The translations under genes were made by a program, and so were the position numbers. Below the pieces are notes generated by a model. The model was not told where the DNA came from. It saw nothing but the letters and a program-made list of their open reading frames with translations, and did not search any database. This document shows, piece by piece, positions 34,284 through 42,642 of a stretch of 64,000 nucleotides of DNA (position 1 is its first letter; each line of letters opens with the position of its first letter). The DNA comes from Bacteroidota bacterium. Lineage in GTDB: Bacteria; Bacteroidota; Bacteroidia; Chitinophagales; Chitinophagaceae. The stretch is from assembly GCA_023386045.1 (NCBI GenBank), contig JAEWKK010000018.1:62001-126000 (forward strand), given 5' to 3'.

Positions 34284-35607
34284 GGTTGTTCTTTTTAAAT
34301 GATCTGACTAAAAAATAAATAAGCAGGAAAGCTGCGAAAACAGCGGTTCCTACTCCCGCAAGATTGGGTTTATTAATGGTAATGGATATACCAACAAAAA
34401 TATAAGCGGCAATAAATATTATTGGAAGCAGGGGATAGAGCTTCATTTTATAGATGCCTGTACCGTCAAGATGCCTTGTTTTTTTACGCAGGATAAAAAT
34501 AGTAGCAGCAGAAGTGGCCATACCCAGGGAATCGAGGAAGATGGTGAAGCTCAGGATCTCTTCGAATGTTTTGGCAAAGAACAAAACAATGATACCTAAT
34601 GCGGCAAATACAGTAAGGCTTACTGTCATCACATCTTTTTTCTCTTCTCTCTGCTGGAAGGCCTTGGGCAGAATACCATCTTTACTCATGGCATACATTA
34701 CACGGGGATTACTGAGTAAAAGAACATTGACATAGGCCAGCACCGCAATGAACAACATCACCGATGCTACTGTGCGACCAGTAGGACCAAACATTTTTTC
34801 CACCACTATGGATGCAATTCCTCTTGATGTTTTAAGATTATCAAAGCCAATGGCATTATAATACGCATAACTAACGGCCAGGTACAAACTGATAATGATG
34901 ATGATGCCAATGAAGATGCCGCGGGGAATAGTCTTCCTTGGATTTTCCACTTCTTCGCCAAAATTGATGGTTTGCTGGTAACCGCCATAGGTGAATGAAA
35001 CAGCAACAAGTGCTAATCCGAAAGAGCTGATATAGTCCATGGTTGAAAACGACTTTGGGACAAAGCTGGCGGCATTGGCATCTCCAGAAATAAAAAATAT
35101 GGAGCTGATCAAAACCACGAGCATGCCGATCTTGATGACCATCAGGATATTTTGCGCAATGGAGCTCATTCGCAATCCCATCAGGTTAACGCCATAGAAC
35201 AGAAGGATGGGTACCATGGCGATAAACGCCCTTGCCGTATCACCCGGATCAGTTTTGAAAAAAACCTGTGAAATATATTCACTACCCACAAGGGCTACGG
35301 CCGACATGGAGGCCGCATTTGAAATGAGAATGATACAGTTGATGGAAAAAGCAATGGAAGGATGGTAACATTCAGCAAACACTTTGTAATAACCTCCAGT
35401 TACCGGGAAGCGTGACCCAATCTCCGCATAGGTCAATGCTCCGCAAAGCGCAACGAGTCCACCTGCCACCCAGGCAATAAAAAATACTGAAGGCGTAATA
35501 GCTTCCTTGGCAGCATCAGAGGATGTTCTGAAAATTCCCATTCCAATCACCAGTCCTACTACTATCATCGTAAGATCGAACAGCCTTAGTTTCGGTTTTC
35601 CGGTCAT
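34267..35607 (-). CDS. APC-family amino-acid permease
   Basis: Inner-membrane transporter with about 12 helices, 446 residues. I chose the ATG at 35607 (MTGKPKLRLFDLTMIVVG); a frame extension adds 14 polar residues. The first helix carries the unwound glycine motif GLVIGMGIFRTS typical of the APC superfamily, and helix 6 contains VSFTYGGYQQTINFGEEVENP. The substrate is probably a neutral or sulfur amino acid given the coupled PLP enzyme, but this is inference. Confidence 0.9.
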   Translation of the reverse strand: MTGKPKLRLFDLTMIVVGLVIGMGIFRTSSDAAKEAITPSVFFIAWVAGGLVALCGALTYAEIGSRFPVTGGYYKVFAECYHPSIAFSINCIILISNAASMSAVALVGSEYISQVFFKTDPGDTARAFIAMVPILLFYGVNLMGLRMSSIAQNILMVIKIGMLVVLISSIFFISGDANAASFVPKSFSTMDYISSFGLALVAVSFTYGGYQQTINFGEEVENPRKTIPRGIFIGIIIIISLYLAVSYAYYNAIGFDNLKTSRGIASIVVEKMFGPTGRTVASVMLFIAVLAYVNVLLLSNPRVMYAMSKDGILPKAFQQREEKKDVMTVSLTVFAALGIIVLFFAKTFEEILSFTIFLDSLGMATSAATIFILRKKTRHLDGTGIYKMKLYPLLPIIFIAAYIFVGISITINKPNLAGVGTAVFAAFLLIYFLVRSFKKNNHVPSR

Positions 35608-35725
35608 GGTTTGAAGATAATTGATTCCTTGTATCCATCGCATCTCCAACCATTACTGATTCATTAAAATGTACCAGCGGCAGAATTGAATGAAATGCAT
35701 CTCTTCTTCTTAATTAACTTGCAGT

Positions 35726-36112
35726 ATGCATCCACATCTTCTGGAAATAGCCGATGCCGCAAAAGGACTTTTGTATATCAGCGAAACGGATCAGCCATTG
35801 GAACCGGTTGAATTAAAGACTACATCAATAGAAAAAGAAATTATAGCTATGACCGGGGCTAATGAAAATACGGAGGTAGAAAAAATTGGTCTTGATCACT
35901 TCTTCCGAAATATGATCAGGACTTATCCACGATCATCAAAAGAAGAAATAGCGTCAGCAGAAAAATTTCAGCGATTAGCAGAACTCCTTAAAAAAAGTTT
36001 GCATGATGTAACTGTGTACCGCATCGGTAAAATTCAAATAAAGGCCTTTATTATTGGCCGGCTGGATGACGGCAGTTATGCAGGACTGTCCACAAGCCTG
36101 GTAGAAACCTGA
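35726..36112 (+). CDS. Nuclease A inhibitor-like protein (NuiA family)
   Basis: 128 residues, soluble, no signal peptide. It matches the NuiA pattern: LLEIADAAKGLLYISETDQP, a central FFRNM segment, and a C-terminal KIQIKAFIIGRLDDGSYAGL sheet (KIQIKAFIIG shown as the core). In Anabaena, NuiA binds and blocks the DNA/RNA nuclease NucA. In Bacteroidota such proteins are found without an obvious nuclease partner, as here: no nuclease gene lies near. It is transcribed alone; a TAACTTGC element lies directly upstream (35715-35722). Confidence 0.75.
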   Translation: MHPHLLEIADAAKGLLYISETDQPLEPVELKTTSIEKEIIAMTGANENTEVEKIGLDHFFRNMIRTYPRSSKEEIASAEKFQRLAELLKKSLHDVTVYRIGKIQIKAFIIGRLDDGSYAGLSTSLVET

Positions 36113-36148
36113 AGCAGTTCCATATGATTTTGAAGAAGCTATTTATGT

Positions 36149-36313
36149 CTAGCTACCCCTGGAGCCACCAGTCATTCCTTTTTTATTTACACCGGCGCTT
36201 GCAGGCTTGGAACCTTTTCCTCCCATAAACTTCGACTGATTGGCAGGAGCTTTTGGATTTTTATTGCCCGATTTTTTATCACCCTTTTTATTCTGCTGAT
36301 TTAATAATCCCAT
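36149..36313 (-). CDS. Small basic Lys/Gly-rich protein
   Basis: A 54-residue reading frame found directly in the sequence: MGLLNQQNKKGDKKSGNKN at the start, SKFMGGKGSKPASAGVNKK in the middle, ending GMTGGSRGS. It is disordered and very basic with no hydrophobic core, like small nucleic-acid-binding proteins common in Chitinophagaceae. Clean start and stop codons and biased composition support it as real, but no function is known. It is convergent with the NuiA-like gene. Confidence 0.65.
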   Translation of the reverse strand: MGLLNQQNKKGDKKSGNKNPKAPANQSKFMGGKGSKPASAGVNKKGMTGGSRGS

Positions 36314-36498
36314 AGGTTGAATATTATTTTGGCTAAGATAAAGTATAAAGAACTCTGTTCCACATTCAGCCTGATCCGGATTTCGATTTTAAGTAAGAAG
36401 CAGTGAACTCAATTCATACCACGCTTTTACCAAATCAACGGTTTGCGTTTGCTGTATCGGTGTTGTAGGAACAATTTTGCCCTACCAAATTAACAACC

Positions 36499-37338
36499 AT
36501 GCAAAACAAAAGAAATAAATGGGTCAACAGGTTTATTGCCTTGCTGGCCATTACCTTCATTGCCTCTACCACCCTCATCTCCTTTACAATAAAAAAATCA
36601 GCTGATGATATCTGGCAGAAGCTCGGTATCAGTCAGTCCAAGGGAGATGAAAATATTAAAGCCAGTTTCCTGAATGGTTATTTCCATTATTATGGTGCTA
36701 AGACTGCAAAGAACCTGTTGGTGAATGATCGTGCAGCGGTTGCCAGGGACCTGATGAATTACAGCAAACAGAAACTGGCAAGTGAATCTTTCCGCAAGGA
36801 ATACGAAAAACTAAGGACCAGTGCAAAGCCGGTTGAATATCCTTATACCGCAAAATCCAAAGAAGAAGTTCGCAAAGAAAAAATTGCAGAAATGCAAAAA
36901 TCAATTGCAGATGCAGAAGCACTGGTGAAAAAGATGCCGGACATGGCCAAGACCATGCAGTCAACCATTGATCTTTTTAAAAATAATCTCAAGGATTACC
37001 AGGATCCCAATAGCGAAATGATAGAATTATTCTACCAGAACGAATTGTTCACCAAAAAGCAAAGGGAAGATTCTTACAAGGAAAGCATGGAACGCTGGCA
37101 GAAAGAATATCCGGAAAATGTCAATACCATGATCCGTGAGCGACTTCAGAAATTTGTGACCCTTGCTAAAACTGTTGATTTCAACGCCCAGCTGAAGGAA
37201 GCAGGCGGCAGGAAAAAATTTGTCAATCCTCAATACGAAGCTCAAAACTATGAATGGAAGCAGATCTTCCGTGCAGGAAAAGAAGTGATCCTCCCTGCCA
37301 TCAGCTTCGCTGAGCAGTGGATGAAAGAACTGAACTAA
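36499..37338 (+). CDS. Secreted or membrane-anchored helical protein of unknown function
   Basis: 279 residues. An N-terminal hydrophobic segment (FIALLAITFIASTTLISF) could be a signal peptide or anchor, followed by an almost entirely alpha-helical, Lys/Glu-rich region with EKIAEMQKSIADAEALVKKM and a predicted coiled coil (about 120-165). A further segment ends WKQIFRAGKEVILPAISFAEQ. I recognise no family. It is monocistronic and has its own terminator at 37363-37379. Confidence 0.75.
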   Translation: MQNKRNKWVNRFIALLAITFIASTTLISFTIKKSADDIWQKLGISQSKGDENIKASFLNGYFHYYGAKTAKNLLVNDRAAVARDLMNYSKQKLASESFRKEYEKLRTSAKPVEYPYTAKSKEEVRKEKIAEMQKSIADAEALVKKMPDMAKTMQSTIDLFKNNLKDYQDPNSEMIELFYQNELFTKKQREDSYKESMERWQKEYPENVNTMIRERLQKFVTLAKTVDFNAQLKEAGGRKKFVNPQYEAQNYEWKQIFRAGKEVILPAISFAEQWMKELN

Positions 37339-37362
37339 GAATTTCACCCTCCATCAAACCAG

Positions 37363-37379
37363 GCGGCTCAAAAAGCCGC
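37363..37379 (+). terminator. Intrinsic terminator
   Basis: Stem GCGGCT (37363-37368) with AGCCGC (37374-37379), followed by TTTTTTTATTT. It lies 24 bases after the helical protein and overlaps the 3' end region of the convergent gene. Confidence 0.85.
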
Positions 37380-37384
37380 TTTTT

Positions 37385-37786
37385 TTATTTCCTGATATTT
37401 AGTTCTTCTCCTGTCAGGGCATAATAAAGGTTCTGGAGCTGGTGCAGTTGATACACAGGATTTGTTGAAGGAACTCCCAGCGTCATTGCCCTGGCAAAGC
37501 ATTCACCATTGGATTTAATATAGGCGACAATTACATTCTCCTGGCTGCCATTTACTGGAACAACCAGTTTAAATTCCCGGGCCGAAGGAAGGAGTGCATA
37601 TTCCTTATTTTCAGTGAAGCCGCATTTTTCCAGCCATTCTGCCTTTAAAACTACGGGGTAAAGATCCCCAACCCCACCGCTAGCCATCAACTCAAAATGT
37701 GCCAGGCTGCAGGGGAGCGTAACTATTTTATGCTGCTGTTTTTGCATGAGGTAATTCCCCAGTCTGAACTCTACCGCATTGATCAT
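37385..37786 (-). CDS. Conserved Bacteroidota protein (phage-associated type)
   Basis: 133 residues from the ATG at 37786 (MINAVEFRLGNYLMQKQQHK); an earlier in-frame start adds 14 residues. The N-terminal LGNYL, the central YPVVLKAEWLEKCGF and the C-terminal LHQLQNLYYALTGEEL are the recurring landmarks of a small family common in Chitinophagaceae and Bacteroidota genomes and phages. The function is unknown. No other phage genes lie nearby, so it may be a domesticated remnant. Confidence 0.65.
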   Translation of the reverse strand: MINAVEFRLGNYLMQKQQHKIVTLPCSLAHFELMASGGVGDLYPVVLKAEWLEKCGFTENKEYALLPSAREFKLVVPVNGSQENVIVAYIKSNGECFARAMTLGVPSTNPVYQLHQLQNLYYALTGEELNIRK

Positions 37787-37980
37787 GGTTAAAAGTAATG
37801 AGCAAATTCCTTTTACCCTCAAATGCAACGATCTTATTGAAAAACACGACCTAACCCATAGAAAGAATTTTTATATAGCAGAAGCTTAGGCCTATAGGAT
37901 TTGGAACTCTTTTTGTTTACATTAGTTCATCCGCCTGTATTAACTACCAATCCCTCCCTCTTATTCCTCAATGATTTGCT

Positions 37981-39768
37981 ATGGGTAAAAATTTTACGCT
38001 AATTGTACTGCTATATATATCTATGCCCACCTGGGGTCAGGCTGGGTTGATTAATCCACAATTTAATGGGGGTTCACTGACCACCTCATTTAGCTCAGAT
38101 CATTGCCAGGCAGAGGATATAGCCGTTCAGCCCGACGGGAAAATCGTGGCTGGAGGGTATGCGCTGGCAGGAGGCATTTCACATTTTGCACTGGCACGAT
38201 ACCAGACTAATGGAAATCTCGATAACAGCTTTGGAACAGGAGGAAAAGTACTTGTGAACCCGGGAGCAGGAGGTTCCTGGATCACCTCTATAGCTATCCA
38301 GCCCGATGGCAAAATTCTCGCAGGCGGATCGGTCAGCAATGGACCCACCATTCAGTTTGCAGTTATGCGATTCCTGAGCAATGGCTCTCCGGATGCATCT
38401 TTTGGCAATAATGGACTGGTAACATTAGTGGTTGGTACCTACGCCTATTTGAAAGATATTTTGATACAACCCAACGGTCAGATCGTCCTGGCGGGAGAAG
38501 CAATGATCAACGGTGATTTTGATTTTGCCCTGGCACGTTACAATTCAAATGGCACACTGGATCTCACCTTCAATGGAGGCATCAAGGTGGTTGATTTTAA
38601 TAATGATGAATATCTAAAGGCCATAAGTCTGCAACCTGATGGCAAGATCCTGCTGGCAGGTTCTTCCAATTTTACTTTTGCCCTCACCAGGCTCAATGTC
38701 AACGGTTCAATAGATGGTTCTTTTGGGAATGAAGGACGTTTGTTAACGGTGGCAGGCACTGTTGCCGGAAATGACAATGCCATGTCCATGGCCCTGCAGG
38801 CAGACGGTAAAATCCTGGTGGTAGGCGAGGCATACAATCCTCCTTCTTTTTCAGATATTGCTATTGTACGCTACACCTCCTCCGGCCAGCTGGATCCTGC
38901 TTTTGGAGGTGATGGAATTGTTTTAACTGATATTGATGGAAGTAATGACCAGGCAACAGCCGTATCTGTACAAAATGATGGCAGGATAGTAATAGCGGGA
39001 AATACCATTTACCAGGGCAACCAAAGGATCGTCCTGATGCGTTTTTCTGCCCAGGGAAATATAGACCAGAGCTTTGGAAACAATGGTAGCACCATAGCTA
39101 CCGTAGGTAATGAAGCCTATGTTCATTCAATGAAGCTTTCCGGATTGAAGATCTATTTATCCGGCGTAGCCAAAAACAACCCTGACCAGTTTGCACTTCT
39201 TTCTTTTATGAATGATGCCAGTCCACTGCCTGTTCAGTTCATGGACTTCACGGCTCAAAAAGAAGGTAATACTGTAAGACTTCAATGGACAACTTCCCGG
39301 GAAGAAAATACAAAAAGCTTTATAGCTGAAAAAAGTACAGATGGCCGCGATTTCTATTTGCTTGAAGAAGTTGCTGCTTCCGGTAATTCAAACTCCATCA
39401 ATAAATACAGTGTTACCGACAGGCAACCACTGGCTGAAATAAATTATTACCGGATCAAATCAGTTGATATTGATGGATCATATTCATATACCAAAATATT
39501 AGCCATCAGGAATGAAGTGAGCGCTGTTCAGATCTTTCCCAATCCGGTACGAAGCACCATGCAGGTTCAATTACCGGCAGGACTTGATGGCATCACCCAA
39601 CTTGATCTCTATGATGTAACGGGAAGGCTTGCACGAAGTATGAAAGTTCAGACTGGAGGCCTGGCCAGTTCTATTCCTGTTGATATGTCTTCATTATTCA
39701 AAGGAACTTACCTGGTAAGGATCACCAATGGTGAAATGATCTTTACAGAAAAGGTCATGAAAAATTAA
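37981..39768 (+). CDS. T9SS-exported delta-60 repeat protein
   Basis: 595 residues with a signal peptide (MGKNFTLIVLLYISMPTWG). Residues about 20-410 carry seven delta-60 repeats of about 55 residues with the pattern IAVQPDGKIVAGG...FALARY...G.LD.SFG..G, predicted to form a beta-propeller. A short Ig-like domain follows, and the C-terminus (VQIFPNPVRSTMQVQLPAG ... TYLVRITNGEMIF) is a type A T9SS sorting domain, so the protein is secreted and anchored on the surface. Ligand unknown; propellers often bind sugar or protein. Confidence 0.9.
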   Translation: MGKNFTLIVLLYISMPTWGQAGLINPQFNGGSLTTSFSSDHCQAEDIAVQPDGKIVAGGYALAGGISHFALARYQTNGNLDNSFGTGGKVLVNPGAGGSWITSIAIQPDGKILAGGSVSNGPTIQFAVMRFLSNGSPDASFGNNGLVTLVVGTYAYLKDILIQPNGQIVLAGEAMINGDFDFALARYNSNGTLDLTFNGGIKVVDFNNDEYLKAISLQPDGKILLAGSSNFTFALTRLNVNGSIDGSFGNEGRLLTVAGTVAGNDNAMSMALQADGKILVVGEAYNPPSFSDIAIVRYTSSGQLDPAFGGDGIVLTDIDGSNDQATAVSVQNDGRIVIAGNTIYQGNQRIVLMRFSAQGNIDQSFGNNGSTIATVGNEAYVHSMKLSGLKIYLSGVAKNNPDQFALLSFMNDASPLPVQFMDFTAQKEGNTVRLQWTTSREENTKSFIAEKSTDGRDFYLLEEVAASGNSNSINKYSVTDRQPLAEINYYRIKSVDIDGSYSYTKILAIRNEVSAVQIFPNPVRSTMQVQLPAGLDGITQLDLYDVTGRLARSMKVQTGGLASSIPVDMSSLFKGTYLVRITNGEMIFTEKVMKN

Positions 39769-39979
39769 GCCCCGCATTGCAGGGCCATGTGTTTTTCATT
39801 GGTTGATGTTTTTAATTAGCAGCGACCAGATTCCTGCCTTTTTAGCAAAAGTCAAATGAAACACATTTTCATCCTATGATCATTATTGATAAAATGAAAA
39901 GCAGGTACGGATCAAAATCCCTTTGGGAAGAATGGAATGGCAGATAACAATCAGAAATAAATAATTACGAAGAGTAAAA

Positions 39980-40005
39980 TGATTGGTTGCCAGTCATCGT
40001 TTTTT
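39980..40005. terminator. Probable terminator between convergent genes
   Basis: Stem TGATTGG (39980-39986) with CCAGTCA (39990-39996, one G-T pair), then TCGTTTTTT on the plus strand. The stretch 39769-40035 otherwise shows only a weak stem GCCC/GGGC near 39772. Confidence 0.45.
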
Positions 40006-40035
40006 ATTCTTTATAATAAGAGAAATGAAATAATA

Positions 40036-41181
40036 TTATTTATCAGCCCGTTTACTTACTAAGGCTGAAAGTAAAGCTATACCAATGGCAAACACAGCCA
40101 TCAGGCCAAAAGCCCAGCGCATGTTCAATGCTTCTGAAACAAATCCTACTATCAATGGATTGATAAGGAATCCGAGGTAACCAATAGTTGTTACAGAAGC
40201 AATAGCATAGGCCATTGGCATTTTTGCTTTCCCGGCCAGTGAATAAACAATGGGTACTATGCTGGAATCTCCAAAGCCGATCAATAAAAAACCCAGGCTG
40301 GCTATGATCAGGGTCGGCATCAGTGAAGCAATGGCAAAACCAGTAGCCATGAGAAAACCATTAAATGCAAGCATGCGCAATGCTCCATAACGATGGATCA
40401 GCCGGTCACCGACCAATCTTCCCATGGACATGGTAATAATGAAGCAGGTATATCCTGCCGTTCTCCAGCTTTTATCAGTTTGAATGATCTTATCATAATA
40501 ATTGATGCTCCAGTCAAACATGGTATTCTCAGCTGCCATTCCACAAAAAGCAATCAGTCCTAATAAGAACAAATAGGCATCAGGCCTGATCAGGAAAGGT
40601 TTTTTCTCAGGAGCTTCATGTCCTTCCTTCATATTTCCCCTGTTCAATAAACTTCCAATAATGCCAAGAACAGCTATTAGTGCAAAATGAATTTTGGGAA
40701 TCACATCAAAGATGATCATTACCGTACCGATACCGGCAGCAACAAAACAGGCCAGGCTCCAAATGCCATGAAATGTGGAGATGATAGGCTTATCATATAA
40801 TTTTTGCACTTCCACCGACCGGGTATTGATAGAAATATTCATGATGGTACGATTAAAACCCACGAAGAATAAAACTATCATGAGCGAAATCCTGTCTGCT
40901 GCAAACCCGATTAGTAATAAAAGAATACAGGCCAGAATGCAGGTGAAAAGGGTAACACGTGCGGTTCCAAATCTGGCTACCAGCCAGCTGGATAGAAAAA
41001 GTCCTGTGACCAGTCCTGCAGGAAGGGCAACCAGTACGGTTCCCCATTGTGCATTGTTCAACAAAAGATGTTGCTGCACATCAGGAATGCGTGCATTCCA
41101 GCTGGCCGCAAGAATTCCAGCAAGGAAAAAAAATCCGGCTACCGACCAGCGTTGTTTACCTCGCAGACTCATCCCTGTCAT
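40036..41181 (-). CDS. MFS transporter
   Basis: Inner-membrane carrier with about 12 helices, 381 residues. The N-terminal half has the MFS loop motif variant GLVTGLFLSSWLVARFGTARV; a central cytoplasmic loop (GNMKEGHEAPEKKPF) separates the two halves. The pattern SWNARIPDVQQHLLLNNAQ is typical of the YbjJ-like group. The substrate is not predictable. It diverges from the DUF2007 gene. Confidence 0.85.
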   Translation of the reverse strand: MTGMSLRGKQRWSVAGFFFLAGILAASWNARIPDVQQHLLLNNAQWGTVLVALPAGLVTGLFLSSWLVARFGTARVTLFTCILACILLLLIGFAADRISLMIVLFFVGFNRTIMNISINTRSVEVQKLYDKPIISTFHGIWSLACFVAAGIGTVMIIFDVIPKIHFALIAVLGIIGSLLNRGNMKEGHEAPEKKPFLIRPDAYLFLLGLIAFCGMAAENTMFDWSINYYDKIIQTDKSWRTAGYTCFIITMSMGRLVGDRLIHRYGALRMLAFNGFLMATGFAIASLMPTLIIASLGFLLIGFGDSSIVPIVYSLAGKAKMPMAYAIASVTTIGYLGFLINPLIVGFVSEALNMRWAFGLMAVFAIGIALLSALVSKRADK

Positions 41182-41235
41182 TTTACAAATCTAAACCTAC
41201 TACACACATTCCTGCACTTCAACTAAATTGCATCA

Positions 41236-41649
41236 ATGGAATTCGTGGTATTACAAAGCTTCGCCAACTATATGGATGCACACATCCTTATGGGGAAACT
41301 GGAAGAAGAAGGAATTCGCTGCTGGCTGAAAGATGAGAATACTGTAACCATTGATCCCATTCTCACCAATGCCCTGGGTGGCATCAAGCTAATGGTTACC
41401 AGGGAGCAATACGATAGAGCCCTTTCTATTGTGCATGAAATGCAGGCTGAAAAAAGAAAAAGATATACCTGCCCACAATGCGGAAGTAGTGATATTGAGT
41501 TCATCGTTACACCAAGGAAACTTTCCAACTGGCTGGGAGCTATTGGAGGATTTTTATTCGGAGACCTGGCAATCGGCATAAAGAAGACCTGGAGGTGTTT
41601 TCAGTGTCATGCAGAATTTGATGAACCCAGGGAAGACAACCGTTCATAA
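41236..41649 (+). CDS. DUF2007 domain protein with zinc-ribbon segment
   Basis: 137 residues, soluble. The N-terminal part (about 1-70, FVVLQSFANYMDAHILMGKL...GGIKLMVTREQYDRAL) is a DUF2007 ferredoxin-like domain, called a putative signal-transducing domain. The rest has two CxxC pairs, CPQC (about 75) and CFQC (about 123), joined by a hydrophobic stretch with GAIGGFLFGDLAIG that could touch the membrane, so it may bind one zinc. It is followed after 56 bases by the DUF2911 gene. Confidence 0.85.
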   Translation: MEFVVLQSFANYMDAHILMGKLEEEGIRCWLKDENTVTIDPILTNALGGIKLMVTREQYDRALSIVHEMQAEKRKRYTCPQCGSSDIEFIVTPRKLSNWLGAIGGFLFGDLAIGIKKTWRCFQCHAEFDEPREDNRS

Positions 41650-41705
41650 AGTTTGCGGCTGTACCCCTTTTATCTTTTTAACTTCAGGGTACAAAATAAT
41701 TCAAC

Positions 41706-42233
41706 ATGAAAAAAATCATAAGCTTATCACTGCTGGCTGCAGGTTTGTTGCTGGCAACATATACACAGGCACAGGCAGATAAATCAAAACGTCCCAGTCC
41801 ACCTGCCAGGGTTACCCGCACTATTAGCTCAGGCGCTACCGTCACCATTGATTACAGCCAGCCATCTTTGAAAGGCCGGACTATTGGAGTGGATGTTGAA
41901 CCCATGGAAGGCAAGGTCTGGCGTATGGGTGCCAACGAAGCTACCATTTTTGAAACGGACAAGGACGTAAAGATCAATGGAGAACTTTTGCCTGCCGGCA
42001 AGTATTCTCTTTTTGGAATTCAGCAGGAAGATGGCTTCACTCTCATCTTTAATAAAGAATGGAAAATCTGGGGAACACAATATGAGGATAATAAAGAGAA
42101 AGACGTTTTGCATGTACTGGCCACCTTGTCTAATACAGATAAAATCCAGGAAAAGTTAACCTACACTATAGAAAAAGATGGAGAAGTTAGTTTGTTGTGG
42201 GGCAACCGTAAAATTGAATTCAAAGTACAATAG
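41706..42233 (+). CDS. DUF2911 domain secreted protein
   Basis: 175 residues with a signal peptide (LLAAGLLLATYTQAQA). The family marks are all present: SGATVTIDYSQPSLKGRTIG, PMEGKVWRMGANEATIFET, and LLPAGKYSLFGIQQEDGFTL. The last turn includes a conserved NKEWKIWGTQY. DUF2911 proteins are periplasmic or surface proteins in Bacteroidota of unknown function. Upstream, an inverted repeat TGTACCC ... GGGTACA (41660-41693) surrounds a -7-like TATCTTTT, a possible operator. Confidence 0.9.
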   Translation: MKKIISLSLLAAGLLLATYTQAQADKSKRPSPPARVTRTISSGATVTIDYSQPSLKGRTIGVDVEPMEGKVWRMGANEATIFETDKDVKINGELLPAGKYSLFGIQQEDGFTLIFNKEWKIWGTQYEDNKEKDVLHVLATLSNTDKIQEKLTYTIEKDGEVSLLWGNRKIEFKVQ

Positions 42234-42327
42234 TGAGAATGCTTTCTGGATCAGGACTTTAAATCAAAAGCAGGCACGACTATTTCAAATGGCATGTTTT
42301 TTTGAGGAATAAGGTTAAACAGTAAAT

Positions 42328-42588
42328 ATGAAAGCAGTTTATTTGACCCTGGTAACAATGCTGATGAGTGTTGTTTTGTTTGCACAGGAAAAATCAACAG
42401 AAGTAGATATCAACCTTAATAAGGATGGTGCCACCAGCAACTGGTACGCATCACCATGGGTATGGATTGTTGGTGCAGCAGTGTTTATTCTATTGCTGAT
42501 AGCCTTAACTAGCGGTGGACGCAGCAGAACCACTTCAGGTGACCGCGTTACCGTTACAAAAACGGTTGAAAGAGATACGGATATTTAA
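42328..42588 (+). CDS. Small single-pass membrane protein
   Basis: 86 residues. A signal peptide (LVTMLMSVVLFAQ) and a short polar segment precede one membrane helix (about 46-64, WVWIVGAAVFILLLIAL) and a basic Ser/Thr-rich tail (GGRSRTTSGDRVTVTKTVER). This layout is common in Chitinophagaceae; no function known. A hairpin terminator follows at 42609-42636. Confidence 0.7.
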   Translation: MKAVYLTLVTMLMSVVLFAQEKSTEVDINLNKDGATSNWYASPWVWIVGAAVFILLLIALTSGGRSRTTSGDRVTVTKTVERDTDI

Positions 42589-42608
42589 ATGTTCCAGATG
42601 AATAATTC

Positions 42609-42636
42609 AGCAAGTGCCGTTTGCAACGGGCTTGCT
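42609..42636 (+). terminator. Intrinsic terminator
   Basis: Outer stem AGCAAG (42609-42614) with CTTGCT (42631-42636), inner CCGT/ACGG, then GTTTTTTTTA on the plus strand. Confidence 0.8.
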
Positions 42637-42642
42637 GTTTTT

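Noticed and set aside
37385..37786. Prophage remnant around the phage-type small protein
   Set aside because: Flanking genes are chromosomal; no integrase, structural genes or attachment repeats seen.
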